Shown here: positions 10,270 through 20,904 of the stretch, piece by piece
How positions within the stretch are numbered: position 1 is the first letter of the stretch
How the letters are laid out: the number at the start of each line of letters is the position of its first letter
Source of the DNA: Gloeopeniophorella convolvens
Taxonomy: Eukaryota > Basidiomycota > Agaricomycetes > Russulales
Length of the DNA stretch: 64,000 nt
Direction: 5' to 3'
Assembly (NCBI GenBank): GCA_022496205.1
Contig: WTXD01000012.1
Coordinates: 496,001 to 560,000, forward strand
Notes under the pieces: model-generated
What the model was told of the DNA's origin: nothing
The model's database searches: none
Seen by the model: the letters and a program-made list of their open reading frames with translations, nothing else
Translations under genes and position numbers: made by a program

Positions 10270-12440
10270 AGCAGAAGTTGCAGGTGATAGACTGCGTACT
10301 TCACGCGGATGCGGCGCACAGTTGATTTCCTGGCGATGGCTGATGCAAAGGTGATGATTGTTGGCTGGTTTTATAGATACTCATCTAAAGCTGTCTAGAT
10401 AGACTAGTTCGGTAATTCGACGGTGACTCACATCGGGGACCCAGCATCTCCCTAGCTAAACGCTAATAAAAGCTTGGCGGTGCTGATAGCCAGCTATAGT
10501 GACTGTGCTTGTGTTACGGACCGCCGATCTGTCCTGTACTCCATATGCGCATGCATTCCGTAAGAACAATTTCGGACATACCTACGTGCCCCTGCGTCTG
10601 GCCGACTCGTGCCCTTCTCCTCGCATAAGTACATTAACACTTGGATACTACCCATTCTTGTCTTTGTTGGTAGGGTGGATCGTGACCGAAGCTGGACAGA
10701 GTTGAGAAATGGGCCTGCAAGTTCTCCAACTGTCGGACTCACCACGGTGGTGACTCTCGCTTGCGAAACTGTTCCAGTCATGACTGATCGCACCTCCAGA
10801 GAAGCCGTTTCGAAGCTGTTTCGATGGTCCTAGGTTTCTTTCGCCGTGCTTCAGAGCAGAGGTGCCGAAGCCCGCTGAACAGCAACCAGCACTACACTAT
10901 CTGCAGTGTGTAAGCTCCATTCGAAAAAAGTCGAACGGACCACCCTTGAGCTACACAGCGGTGCGCCAAACGAAAAGATGCTTGAGGCCGAGCGGGTTGA
11001 GTCGGGGCTTGGAACCACGACACGTCGGGCTCCAGAAAAGCCAGAGACTGCCATGCAGTCACCGGGCTCACGATATATACAACTCCGCGATGCTTTATCA
11101 TAGTAAGCTGTAGGTTTGGCGCGATCATTACCACTAAGGACATACATGTAGGAGGGTCCCTGGAATGCCAAAGCAGAGCTGGATAATCTGTGTAGTAGTA
11201 TCTGTGTCAGCGGAGCAGAGGTAGGATGAGGACGAATTGTAGGATGGATAAATTTACACTGATGGTCCTTGTAATCTTCACGGTGGGTAGGACCCGCCCT
11301 CCTCCCGGTACGCCAGCTTGAACTTTGGAAGGAACTGTGAGGTTTGGGTGCCAGCGAACCACTGCGGTGAAGAGAAGCAGGGAGCGATCCAGCCGGGCCT
11401 TGCAACGGCGCAAGCACTGGCGATGGACCGGGACAGGAAGAGCGCTACCAACGTCCAACCCTCGACCGGTGACCGGTGATTGGTGACCAGACAGCTCATT
11501 TCCCACGCCGCGGCGATGAAGGTACCGTCACCAGGCTCTGACCCACACGCGAATCGGTCTGTAGCAGCCTTCCCTGTAATGCTACAGCCATGGGCAGTTC
11601 TATGCGGTGCCGTGGCCGACCTACGAGGTCGTTGGCTGTCCACATCCACGTCCAAGCATCGACCTGAAAGGCGACCGCAAGGCGACTCCACTAGAAGGGC
11701 AAGAGTTTCCCAGCGAAGGATGCCCGAGAAAGCGTCAATCTTCCGTAAACATCAGCGAAGTCGCGGCTGCCGCTTCGGTTTACGATCCAACATCTCCTCG
11801 TTCGGTCGCAGCAGACTGGTAAATTCTACTCACGCCGCTATCGGAAAGGTGGGCGATCTGGCCCTATCCTTGGATGAGCTTCAGTTCCAGGGCTAGGACT
11901 CGATCACGGACCTTAGCATGCTCATGAATGCGCATACTCCCCAATGGCGACTATCAACCTACATTTAACTCTGCAAGTAAGCATACGATCGGACACAAAG
12001 ACCAGCAAGCCCAACCTTTTATCGAAAGAATAATCACTGGAGGACCTGAGACAAAACCGCCTCCAGTCGCTGTCACTCATGGCAAGCTATCGTCGACAAA
12101 TCAACAGCGCGTCACTTTTATGGGTCGTACCAGGATAGCGCACAATGTCTCGCGACAGTTTGCAGTCTCCTGGCCTGCCGCACCTCGTGTCACCTAGTGG
12201 GTAAGAAAATCTTGGATTTCGCGGAAAGCTAGCTGACGAAGTTCTCCTATGTAAGACCGACCCGCTGAGATGCTGGAAAGCAATGCTCATAGTACATCGC
12301 GCACCCCCTGAGGTCTGTAGGCTTGTTGGCCAACGGTGACAATGGGCATTATTTTCACGGGTGAATAATCGATTTCTCGTCGCCCAAGCGCTCGAGTCGT
12401 GACGGTCGCCATGGCAACGGACACGATCACGTGACAGGAC
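10270..12440 (-). pseudogene. Unrecognised gene, copy B, probably decayed
   Basis: This is the counterpart of the unknown gene in copy A. The frame at 10851-11417 contains ...APLTQILLHRLSSS...PSYMYVLSGND, clearly related to the SYMYV block of copy A, and is open for 188 codons. The block equivalent to SDQIADLLDQCGDL (near 11840-11870) is interrupted by TAG and frameshifted. The AND block (ANDLVGRPRHRIELPM, near 11590-11640) is open for about 50 codons. The mixture of conserved and broken blocks suggests partial decay. The first few hundred bases (10270-10650) are likely promoter for the zinc-finger gene. Confidence 0.4.
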
Positions 12441-12445
12441 CTTCA

Positions 12446-12458
12446 TTGTCCACCTTTC

Positions 12459-12460
<2 letters not shown>
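12446..12460. repeat. LINE target-site duplication, left copy
   Basis: TTGTCCACCTTTCAC is repeated without mismatch at 18117-18131 on the other side of the LINE. It lies directly against the poly-T (poly-A of the element) run. Confidence 0.93.

Positions 12461-12498
<38 letters not shown>
12461..12498 (-). repeat. Poly-A tail of the LINE (T38 on the plus strand)
   Basis: An uninterrupted run of 38 T on the plus strand marks the 3' end of the LINE. Its purity argues that the insertion is young, because such runs erode quickly. Confidence 0.93.
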
Positions 12499-12499
<1 letters not shown>

Positions 12500-12718
12500 T
12501 CAGCATTTATATTCCGCAACAGGCGGTCTACGCCAAGACGCGGTCGTACGAGTACATAATACAAGCACATTGTTTCGAATCGAGTAAATAGGTACGGTTA
12601 ACGGGCCGGCGGGGGTCGTGAAATGCGAAGTCAGTCAAAGAGTCTGATGATGTAATTCCGGGTCGCTTTCACAGCGACAAAGCGGTGGCCACATATAGGC
12701 CGCAACCACGCAAGGGAC

Positions 12719-14434
12719 CCTCACGGGGGTTCCGGGGGCTCGGAGGGTCTGCGGGGCACCATACAGCATCGCGTCGCTTCGATGAACTTGGCCAGCGCGG
12801 TTCCTCCCTTCTTGGTTCCGAATAAAGTGTAGAGTGAGTAATCCCGAGCCACGGGATATAATATGGAGCGGCGTTGCACGGAGTAGAGTGAGCATGAGGT
12901 GATGACATGGTCGACGGTCTGGAGCGGACCGGACGGGCAGTCGCAGGATGTGCGTTCTGAGGGTTTCATGCGGAGTGTGTATTCGCCGATGAAGGCGTGA
13001 CCGGTAAGAAGTCGGGTGAATGTGGATATGATCGGTCGGGCCGTTTTGGCCTCGTGCATGGCGTAATATGCCGGAGATATTTTGCCGTTAGGCGGGTCGG
13101 GGAGTCCTCGCCACGCCGGTGACTGGCGTGGGGATGCGTGCCATCGCTGTTTCCAAGCGAAGGTGGCCGCCTCCTTGTTCGACATCCGCTGGTGGCTGAG
13201 GGTGTGTGGCTCGGTTTGGTTCGGAAGGAGGGGGAGGGAGGTTCCGGCTTTGGCTAGCTCGTCAGCGCGCTCATTGCCGAGGATTCCCGCGTGCCCAGGG
13301 CACCACCGTACTTCCACGGTTAGATCCCTATAATCAGAAAGGATATGGTCAATGTCTGTTTTGAATGCGATGGAGTGAGTCTGAGCGTTATGTGGTCGTG
13401 CCGAATATATAGTATGAAGGGATGAAAAAGAGTCTGAAAGAAATATGACCCGCCGGCAGTCTGGGTGGGATGACAAAGCACCCCGGGCCGCCTCTGCCCC
13501 GGCAGCTAGAGCCGCCATTTCCGCGTCAAAGATGGTGGCGGACGTCCCGAGGGACCGCGCCTGATTGGCTATCTCCTCTTCCTTGCGGAAGATTGCGATG
13601 CCGTATCCCACGTGCTCTGTGGTCTCGCCGTCCGGGATAAGACGGGATCCATCTGTGAACACAAAGATTGATTCGGATGAGCGGCTAATGGAGTCGGCTT
13701 TGAGCCGGAGTACGTAAGGTTTACGTGAGTCACCCGGATGGGTGTTGTGATCAATCACGAGACGCTTACCCCACGCATTGTCGTGTGACCAAGGGGGTGC
13801 TGCGTAGAGGTTGAGTTTTTCGCCGCCGTCAGCAACTCTGTCTGCTAGACGCGTGAGGTTTGTTTTTAACCTCCGGTTCCTGGGGTTGGTGATCGGCAAG
13901 GGGGGTTCCCCTGCCTCCCATTGTCCCCAATTACCGCCCAGTCTTGTTAGGAGCTGGGAACGTTTGTCTAATTTGGAGAGACGGAGTGCCATATTGTTGA
14001 CGAGCATTTCGAGGCGTAGGTCGATGGGCATGATACCTAACAGCATGTGAAGGGGTTCAGTGGGTGTGGTACGGAAGGCGCCAGATATGAGGCGGATGCC
14101 CTCATTCTGGGCGACTTGGAGTGACTTGATGATCGTTTTTTGGTTTGTCCCGCGATACCATACCGGTGCGGCGTATGTAAGCACCGGGAGGATGACCGCG
14201 TTGTAGACTTTCCTCCAGTTTGCGAGGTCTAGTCCACGGATTGAATTGCCGAGTAGCCGGAGCGCTTGTATTGCGCTCATGGCACGTGTGCGCATGATCT
14301 TGATGTGGTGCGCAAAGGTCAGGTGACTGTCGAAGTAGATACCAAGATATCGCAAGTGAGGCGACGCTTGAATCTCGATATCTTTGTTCTGTTTCGGTGA
14401 CCACAGCTTGATCTTTGTCGGCATGACCGATTTG
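12719..14434 (-). pseudogene. LINE ORF2, 3' part: end of RT, RNase H, Cys/His knuckle
   Basis: The open frame runs from the inner transposon border to the stop near 12721. It starts with the RT thumb region (HLRYLGIYFDSHLTFAHHI) and the connection region (YNAVILPVLTYAAPVWY). An RNase H domain follows at about residues 250-400 of the open segment, with all four acidic residues in context: FTDGS, DAEMAAL, LSDS and NERADELAK; CPGH before the last is also typical. Near the C-terminus is a zinc-knuckle-like CDCPSG...DHVITSC. No stop or frameshift occurs in this part. The ATG at 14424 is not a real start; the frame continues from the RT part beyond the inserted element. Confidence 0.9.
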
Positions 14435-14436
14435 TA

Positions 14437-14462
14437 TCTCTACGAAAACCCCCCTGTCTTAC
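14437..14462 (+). repeat. Left terminal inverted repeat
   Basis: TCTCTACGAAAACCCCCC, continuing with a looser match through TCTTA. It pairs with the reversed right end at about 16459-16484. Confidence 0.85.
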
Positions 14463-14689
14463 TCCTGCTTACCAGGATTAGCCTTTCTTAGCACTCTTAG
14501 AGCTAGATTAGAGCCTGCTTATGCCCATCTTACAGCCTTCAGCTTGCCTGAGTCTTCTGCTCAGCTTCTGCCTTCCTTACATCTGAAAAAAAACCTCTCC
14601 ATACAAAAGAATAGAGATAGTATTGGATATAATCTGTCTAGAGTTTCCCACCCGCTGCGGTCCCTTGTGCACTGACTGCCGCCGTTCTC

Positions 14690-15900
14690 GCAGTCGCTAC
14701 CGCCGTTCCCACGCGCGCCACCACCGCCGCTGTCGTCCTTGATCTCGTCGCAGTCGTGGGTGCACGATGCTGGTGGCGGCGGCGGCGGCGTCGTTGTCAT
14801 CGTCGTTGTCATCGTTGTTGTCACCGTCATGGCTGTGCTGCATCGTGGCGTGTCGTGGCCACCGTCGTCGTCACTGGACAGCATCGGGCGGCGGCGGCGT
14901 CGTTATCGTCGTCGTTGCGTCGGGGCCGTGCTGCTCCGCGCGGGAGCAGATACGGGGGTATGGAGTGGGCTTGGCAGTCAACATGGATACCGCATATCAG
15001 ATACGCCGGTGCACCTCGTTGCGCCCTCCGCGCTAGGTCGTTGGCCGCGCCGCAAGCGCCGCGAGCACGGCGGGCTGGCGGAGAGGGTGACGAGGGGAGG
15101 GGGCCGGTCGCAGGGTGCTGTGCAGGCATCGGGGGTGGTTAGTGCACTGCCGACGCCCGAGGCGGGTACCACGCACCTAGACTTGATGGGCCGGACTGAG
15201 CTACGACACCTCGTTGCATAAGTACAGTGAGGAGGCGGGACGGCGAGGGCAGGAGGCACGGGGCGGCGGACAACCGAAGCGAGGGCGATGAGGCGCGGTG
15301 TGGGGTGACGTGATCGTCACGGACACCAGACGAGGCGGGGGCGCAGCGGCGCCGCGCTTGGCGTTGCCACAGCCGGCGGTGTGGGCAGCGAGCGCGTATG
15401 GTGATGCGGTGGATTCAAGGCGTGGGGGGCGGTGGTAGGCGCGGGGGGACAAGGCGCGGGAGGGCGCCTGAACTGGGGGACATAGATCAGCGCACGGACG
15501 GTGGCACAGGGACTTACAGGCAGTGACCGCGAGGGGCGGCGGTGCGCGTGGGCACCTGGGTGGGCTGGTGCATCTGCGTAGTATGCGCAGTGCGGGGTGC
15601 GCCGCGGTCGCAAACGAGCAGGTCAGGAAGAGCGGGAGCAAGAGGCGATGGATAGCGCACCTGTGTGTGTACAACTCAGCCGCCGTTTTCGAAAAACGAC
15701 AAGTCGAACCGTTGGCCTGCAAGGCAAGAACGCATGACGCGTGACGCGTGATGTGCGTGTGAACTATCCGGCTGAACCCGGTGTCGTACGAAACTTTGCG
15801 ACGCGCGTTGCCACGTCGTTTCGCTCTCTTCTCCTCCCTCCATCTTTCCCCATTTCCCCTCTCCCTTTCCTCTTCCCTTCCCTCCCGCCGTACCTGCAAG
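14690..15900. other. GC-rich core of the nested element
   Basis: The base composition changes sharply from the AT-rich arms. The core holds imperfect GTC/GTT and GGC trinucleotide tracts (for example 14770-14830 and 14860-14920). Several long frames exist on both strands, but their translations are low-complexity (Arg/Pro/Ala/Val runs) with no domain. It may be captured host DNA or an expanded simple repeat. Confidence 0.5.
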
Positions 15901-16146
15901 CCCACTACCTGCAAGTTAAGGTCAGTATAGGATGGAACTGGGCATAGGGTGAGTGTTTAGCATGTCCTACATGGGTTTTCTGACTTTATGACTAGTGCAA
16001 GATCTTGCTGGCTTGTTGCTGCCTCGCCTCTCATTATCTCTTGCTTCTTTGACTGGTATAAGGTATGTTTCTTCACTCTTCCATGTACTATTGCTGACTC
16101 TGTTGAGCAGCAGACTCTGGTCCCTGGCTGGATGACTTATGGTTGA

Positions 16147-16194
16147 GGGTTAGGGTTGGGTTTCTAAGGTGGGGTTATGTTAGGGTTAGGGTTA
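16147..16194 (+). repeat. Telomere-like TTAGGG repeats inside the nested element
   Basis: TTAGGG occurs at 16150-16155 (followed by TTGGG), and twice in tandem at 16180-16191, within a G/T-rich stretch. TTAGGG is the usual telomere unit of Agaricomycetes. The array is too short and degenerate to be a telomere end. Confidence 0.75.
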
Positions 16195-16456
16195 CTATTA
16201 GCTACTTTAATAGTGTATAATGTTAGTAGTATAATGTTGCAATATTAGCTCCTTTTCACTGCTTCTACATTGTAGTGTGACTATCTTTTCACTAGCTTAT
16301 TTCTGTCTTATTGTGTGCCTTATCTTTGAGTGTTCTTTTAAAGATGCTAATAAGATGTAGGTCTTTTGACTAGTGTGGCAATTTAGATGGATAAGGAAGA
16401 AATAAGCCCAGTTCCCAATAATCACTTATTAAGGACAAAAAAGGTCTTATTTGGTA

Positions 16457-17743
16457 TCATAAGAGGGGAGGGTTTTTGTAGAGATACGGGTCTTTCCTAT
16501 ATGAGGGGCGTTTGAAGTAGATCAGTTCGCTTTTGGACTCCTCGATTTGGAGTCCATTGCGTGTTAGCCATTCCTGACATTCCGCATATGCTTTGCGGAG
16601 GAGCATGTTGACTCTCCGCCATGATGTGGCGCATGCGAATATGTTACCGTCATCCATGTACATGCTGAGCGATGTGTTGGCCCATTTGCGGCCTATGTGT
16701 AGCAGGGGTGATGCATAGATGATCGATAAGACCAGTGATATCGGGGAGCCTTGCAGCGTTCCCACGAGTAGGTCTATCGGATCGCTCGTGAAGCCATTGA
16801 ATCGGAGTTGGATTTTTCGGTCGGCGAGGAAGGACGCCACCCAGGCGCACGTGTTGACCGAGAAGCCTAGATCTTTGAAGATCTGGATCGCTCGATCGTG
16901 GTTGATGTTGTCGAAGAAGCCTTGGATGTCGAATAGTAGGCTTCCAACGACAAGTCCCTGTTGAAGGGCGAGCTGAGTGTCGTGGATTAGGGCCAGTCCT
17001 GCGTCCGTGCAGTTGGACGCGTTCCTGCCTCCAAACTGGTTAGTCGGGATGATATGGTGTTGGCCGACGTCAAATAGGATGCGTCTGGTCATGACTTTTT
17101 CCAGGAGTTTGCCGAAGCACTCTAGGAGGGCGATTGGACGCCAGTTTTTGACCTGTGTATAGTCAGTGCGATTGGGTTTAGGAATCATGACTACCATCGC
17201 CGTTTTCCAAGGGCGTGGGTGATGACCAAGACGGAGGCACGCGGCAAAGAGTCTTGTGATCCGGTCCGGGTGAATTTCCCAGACCGCCCGGATGAGCCGG
17301 TACGCATGTCCGCTTCTACCGGGGGCCGATTTGAGGGAAGTGCCCTGTATGCAATCCGCGATCTCTTGTTCGCAGATCGGGTGGTCAGCTCTGGTAGGGT
17401 GGGGTTCAGGGTCGTCATCGAAATGAAGCGCCACATTAGGTGGCTCGGCATTGAAGCACCGTTTCCGGAACGCGTTGGCAATCAATGGAGCGGAATCAAG
17501 TAGTGTTCCGTTCTCCCCTTGGAGGAACGGTACTTGTTTCATCTGTCGTCCATGACGCCATTGTGCTGCGTTCCAGAGAGTTTCGATGTCTGCGTGGTCA
17601 AGTAGTTCGTTAGCCCAGTCGCGTTTGGCTTTTTTAACCGTTTTCTTGAGTTTCTTGCTGAGTTCTCTTTGCTTGTCTTCGTCAAGCTCCTCGCGGAGTT
17701 CCTTGATGGCCGCTTGACACTCTGAATTCCACCATCTGGACTC
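16457..17743 (-). pseudogene. LINE ORF2, middle part: reverse transcriptase
   Basis: The frame continues from the TAA at 17744-17746 down to the inner element. After a basic coiled-coil-like stretch (KELREELDEDKQRELSKKL) come the RT motifs in order: PKPNRTDYTQVKNWRPIAL (motifs 1-2), LLFDIQGFFDNI (motif A with its Asp), GTLQGSPIS (motif B), MYMDDGNIF (motif C, catalytic Asp pair) and KSELIYFKR (motif D). The last few residues before the apparent stop (near 16457) are encoded by the inserted inverted repeat, not by the LINE. The catalytic residues are intact. Confidence 0.92.
16459..16484 (-). repeat. Right terminal inverted repeat
   Basis: Reversed, it reads TCTCTACAAAAACCCTCC and then CTCTTA. 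It differs from the left end by two substitutions in the first 18 bases. Confidence 0.85.
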
Positions 17744-18116
17744 TTATTTGGACGGTTTACGTTTTTTCATAGACGCTGCGAGTGCCATGTCTATGTCGTA
17801 AATGAGGGATTCTGCCTCGCCGTCGAGTTGCCATTGGTTGTTGAGGGGAATGGAGCTTTCGGGCCGAATGACGAAATTCTCGGCCCATTCGGTCATGTAG
17901 TCTGGATCGACTACGTAACCGTTTGGGCCGACGTCCTCAATGACGTCATCTGGGGGTGTTTGGGGTGACAAAACGATGAGTAGCGCTGCGTGGTCTGAGC
18001 CTAGGCTCGCAGCGCGGTCAATGGAGAAGTCGAAGAAAGTACGGTTAATGTGGCTTTGGTAGTTGATCCACATGAGGTCTAAAACGGAATCGCGTTGGTC
18101 ACCTTCGCCCCAGCGC
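17744..18116 (-). pseudogene. LINE endonuclease remnant
   Basis: This is the C-terminal end of an APE-type endonuclease. SVLDLMW and SLGSDHAALLIVL are the usual late motifs (the SDH histidine is present), followed by the linker to the RT. It ends at an in-frame TAA (17744-17746) that separates it from the RT although both are in the same frame. The upstream end coincides with the target duplication. Confidence 0.85.
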
Positions 18117-18131
18117 TTGTCCACCTTTCAC
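18117..18131. repeat. LINE target-site duplication, right copy
   Basis: TTGTCCACCTTTCAC is identical to 12446-12460. Confidence 0.93.
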
Positions 18132-18256
18132 CCACCCAAAACCATGACGCGTCGAACGGTGACGATGGTGGCGCATTGTCGTTGGTTATAACATGTATTT
18201 GGCGCGCGGAGTCGAGCCTGGGCATTTCCCTTCATATGGTATTCGTATATAACCGT

Positions 18257-20904
18257 TTACAAGAATGCTTGGGCTTGCATGCGCCACAAGCGAGCGTACT
18301 CCGAGTCCTCGCGCTTCAGCAGACCCTCGTGTGTATCTGCTTCGACGATGACCGAGTCATTCATATACCTAGTTTCCATGAGTCAAATTGTTAAACTTAA
18401 TGAAAACAATACACGCACAAGATGAGATCAGCATGACGCGTAAGGTTCCCGAATCGATGCGTGGAGAAGATCATTGTCTTGTTCCCCCGCAACTCTCGGA
18501 GACGCGCAAACAAGTCTGCCAAACTGTTCAGCGCCGCAGCCGGGAACTGGCAGGGAGAGACTCGTACCGTGCTCTGCACTGGGGTCTAGCGATGCACTCG
18601 GCTCATCGAACAGCAGCAGCCCGACCTTCTGTTCTGCCGCGCTTGAGCGCATGAACGTCCTCGCCACAGCGAGTCTCTGCATCTGCCCACCGCTCAGCCC
18701 GTGGTCGGTCGGTGTGTCCACAAAGCTCCGCAAGCGGCCATGGTCGACCTTCCGCCCAAAGAGCGTAGCGGTTCCGTTAGGCAAACTCGAATAGAGGTCG
18801 CGCACAGGCCGCTCCAGGTACGTATCGAAACCCTCTGGAAGGCGTGAGATGAGTTCGGAAGCACCTCCCAACCGCGCTGCCTCTTCGATTGCTGCATCAT
18901 CGTGAGCATGGGAAGGATCGCCGAGTGCAATGTTTTCTCTAATCTGCGAACGAACGCGTCAGCAAAAGACAAGTGTCAGAAAGGGCTCGGGGCATACAGA
19001 GAGGGGAAAGTGGGTATAGTCCTGGAATAAAATTGCCAATGCGCGTCGCAGATCGGCCAATCGTAACGTCTTGATGTCATGTCCGTCGATAAATATGCTG
19101 CCCTCTGTCGGGTCGTATATGCGAGCAATCAGTTTGAGAATGGTGCTTTTGCCAGAACCATTCGAGCCAACGATGACCTATCAGATGGTAGGTGATAAGA
19201 ACAACCAGGCTTCTGTTTGAAAAAGGCTATGCATGCGTACGCAGAGTTGGCCGGGTCTGACTTTGAAGGAAATCCCGCGCAGGGCATATTCTTCGCTTCC
19301 AGGGTATCGGAAGGACACGTCCCTAAGACGGCCTAATCAAGACCAGAATGAGGCAGATGGGCGCTATACACACCTGAATTCTAATGATATCCCATCGCGA
19401 ATCGACTGCTCGTTCTCCGGAAAGGGAACGCTGCCATCCGGGATTTGATTCTCGATGTTCCCAGCCTCGTACAGCTTCCGCAATGTAGATAATTCTTCGG
19501 AAACGTTGCCCGTCTGGTTCAATAGGGCCCTGACACTTGACAGGAATGTACTCGATGTGCGCTGCATCAGGTGAAGGGAGGCCAATGATACGGGAATTGA
19601 CGAAGGTTGTTGAACTGCACGAAGGGTAAACACAATCTTGAATGATGTGAGCCCAGAGCGCAAGACCGAGAACATAACAGACGTACCTGGGGCAGCTCGT
19701 TCAATGGGAGTTTGAGAAGCCGTATGGGTCGGAAAGCACCGTCGCTGACCGACTCGCCCCACGCCGTCCAAAAATCATTTGCACGACTTCCCAGGCGATC
19801 AACTAGGGTGCTGTATTCTACGCAGAGTCAGTAACGTGCCGCATCGAGGAAGGCGGCACCATACCAGCGGTAAGGTACTCTGCGAAACCACCCGCCACCA
19901 GTTCTTTGCGGTGTTGGGTACTGCCCACGAGGCGCTTGAGGCCCTCCAACCTGATGAAATCTTGATCGCGCGTCGTAGCTGCCCAGGCTATGCAAAGGGG
20001 TCGTCAGCGCGCGTAGAACGGCGGGGGCGGGACACCTCACTTCCACCCAACGACAAATTTTGCGACAGCCCGAAAAGCTCGAGCGCGTCGCTGGAAAATG
20101 ACAGCAACGCGAGCAGCAGGCCGTCGCGCTGGTTGCGCAGCACGCCCAGCAGAACCGCGGTCTGCGAGAACAGCTGCAGCGCAGTAGAGCCGACCCGCAC
20201 CACGGCCATGATCGCTGTCCACGCGACGGTGGTGCGCCGCCGCGGCACAAGCGCGTCGATCTGCGCAGCGACGACGGGGTCGTCCCACGTGGGCACATCG
20301 AGGCGCGCCATCGCGTGGAAAATCCGCGCCGAGTAGAACCGCTTCGTGCGTCCGTTGAGCGCGGTGGAAAGTTTTCGGGAGGCGTAGTCGAGGGTGTGCT
20401 CGACGATTGAGCAGAGCACCCGCCCGCCGGCTATACGGAGGAGGAGATGTGCGTCGACGACGCGTTTGTCGACGGCCGTCTGGACCTGCGAGGCGTTAGG
20501 CAAGCATATACAACGCCGCGCCCGGGACACTCACGATAGCCAGAAGCTGCCCGGACAGCCTGGATTACACGTTCATGGTTCATTCTTTCCAAGGCTGCAA
20601 GGGATTGCACGCACCATAAATTCACTGCTGGGATCAGAGCAGCCGCCTGAACGATGGCCACGTACAACACCAGCAATGGCCAGGACACAGTGCCAACATC
20701 ATACAGGGTCTTCCAAAGGTATGGAAGATCGTTCAGGATCCCCACGTACTCCTCGAGCTTCCATGAGGTTGGGAAGTATGATAGCTTCGGGTCGCGTTCA
20801 ACATAGAAGTCCCACACCCCGAGTTTGCGGTGCTTGACATTCTCTTCGTCTTGAGGGTTGAAGCTACCACTCTTCTTGGTACCACGATTACGTCTTTGTT
20901 TCAT
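18257..20904 (-). CDS. Half-size ABC transporter
   Basis: The ATG at 20904 ([11 protein letters not shown]) is the likely start; an upstream ATG at 20943 is in frame. The N-terminal half has hydrophobic helices ([20 protein letters not shown]; a segment ending in [16 protein letters not shown]). The C-terminal half is an ATPase domain: Walker [10 protein letters not shown] (about 19140-19165), Q-loop LFQD, signature LSGGQMQR, Walker [14 protein letters not shown] and switch histidine in STHR. At least six introns are needed. The last one (GTGCGT...CTAG) joins HADLIL to [16 protein letters not shown], and the protein ends [10 protein letters not shown] with the stop at 18257-18259. It has one membrane domain and one ATPase, so it should dimerise. 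An insertion of about 40 residues separates the LPEGFDT segment from the signature. Substrate and membrane are unknown. It resembles a family I have seen in Agaricomycetes without assigned function. Confidence 0.88.

Larger units (their letters stand above)
8950..12445. repeat. Tandem duplicated unit, copy B
   Basis: This is the second copy of the zinc-finger/unknown-gene unit. It runs from just 3' of the third zinc-finger gene to the LINE insertion point; the LINE target duplication begins at 12446. The unknown-gene half has more stops than in copy A. The LINE may have cut off or displaced the far end of the unit, because no clear continuation of the repeat is seen beyond 18132. Confidence 0.65.
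14435..16486. mobile_element. 2,048-bp inverted-repeat DNA element flanked by TA, nested in the LINE
   Basis: The element spans 14437-16484. The left end reads TCTCTACGAAAACCCCCC and the right end, reversed, TCTCTACAAAAACCCTCC; further similarity (TCTTA) extends to about 26 bp. A TA dinucleotide flanks both ends (14435-14436, 16485-16486), as for Tc1/mariner-like and some other cut-and-paste elements. Removing the element plus one TA joins ...RKDPY to KSVMPT... in frame across the LINE reverse transcriptase, which proves the insertion. No transposase-like frame is visible inside, so it is non-autonomous. The interior has AT-rich arms (14440-14650, 15920-16480), a very GC-rich core (about 14690-15900) with GTC/GTT-type simple repeats, and TTAGGG repeats. 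Confidence 0.88.
12461..18116 (-). mobile_element. 5'-truncated LINE retrotransposon (APE endonuclease/RT/RNase H type)
   Basis: The element reads on the minus strand. From its 5' end (18116) it has the C-terminal end of an apurinic-type endonuclease (GSDHAALLIVL near 17985-18015), a reverse transcriptase, an RNase H domain and a Cys/His knuckle, a ~220-nt 3' UTR, and a tail of 38 A (T on the plus strand, 12461-12498). Both sides carry the same 15-bp target duplication. The 5' truncation inside the endonuclease is typical of incomplete target-primed reverse transcription. Domain order fits the Tad1-like LINEs of fungi; the clade call is inference. The copy is dead: it is 5'-truncated, has a TAA codon at 17744-17746, and is split by another element at 14435-16486. 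Confidence 0.93.

Noticed and set aside
14739..15914. Long frames on both strands in the nested element (160, 128 and 237 codons)
   Set aside because: They arise from GC-rich trinucleotide repeats, overlap on both strands and translate to Arg/Pro/Ala/Val runs without a domain.
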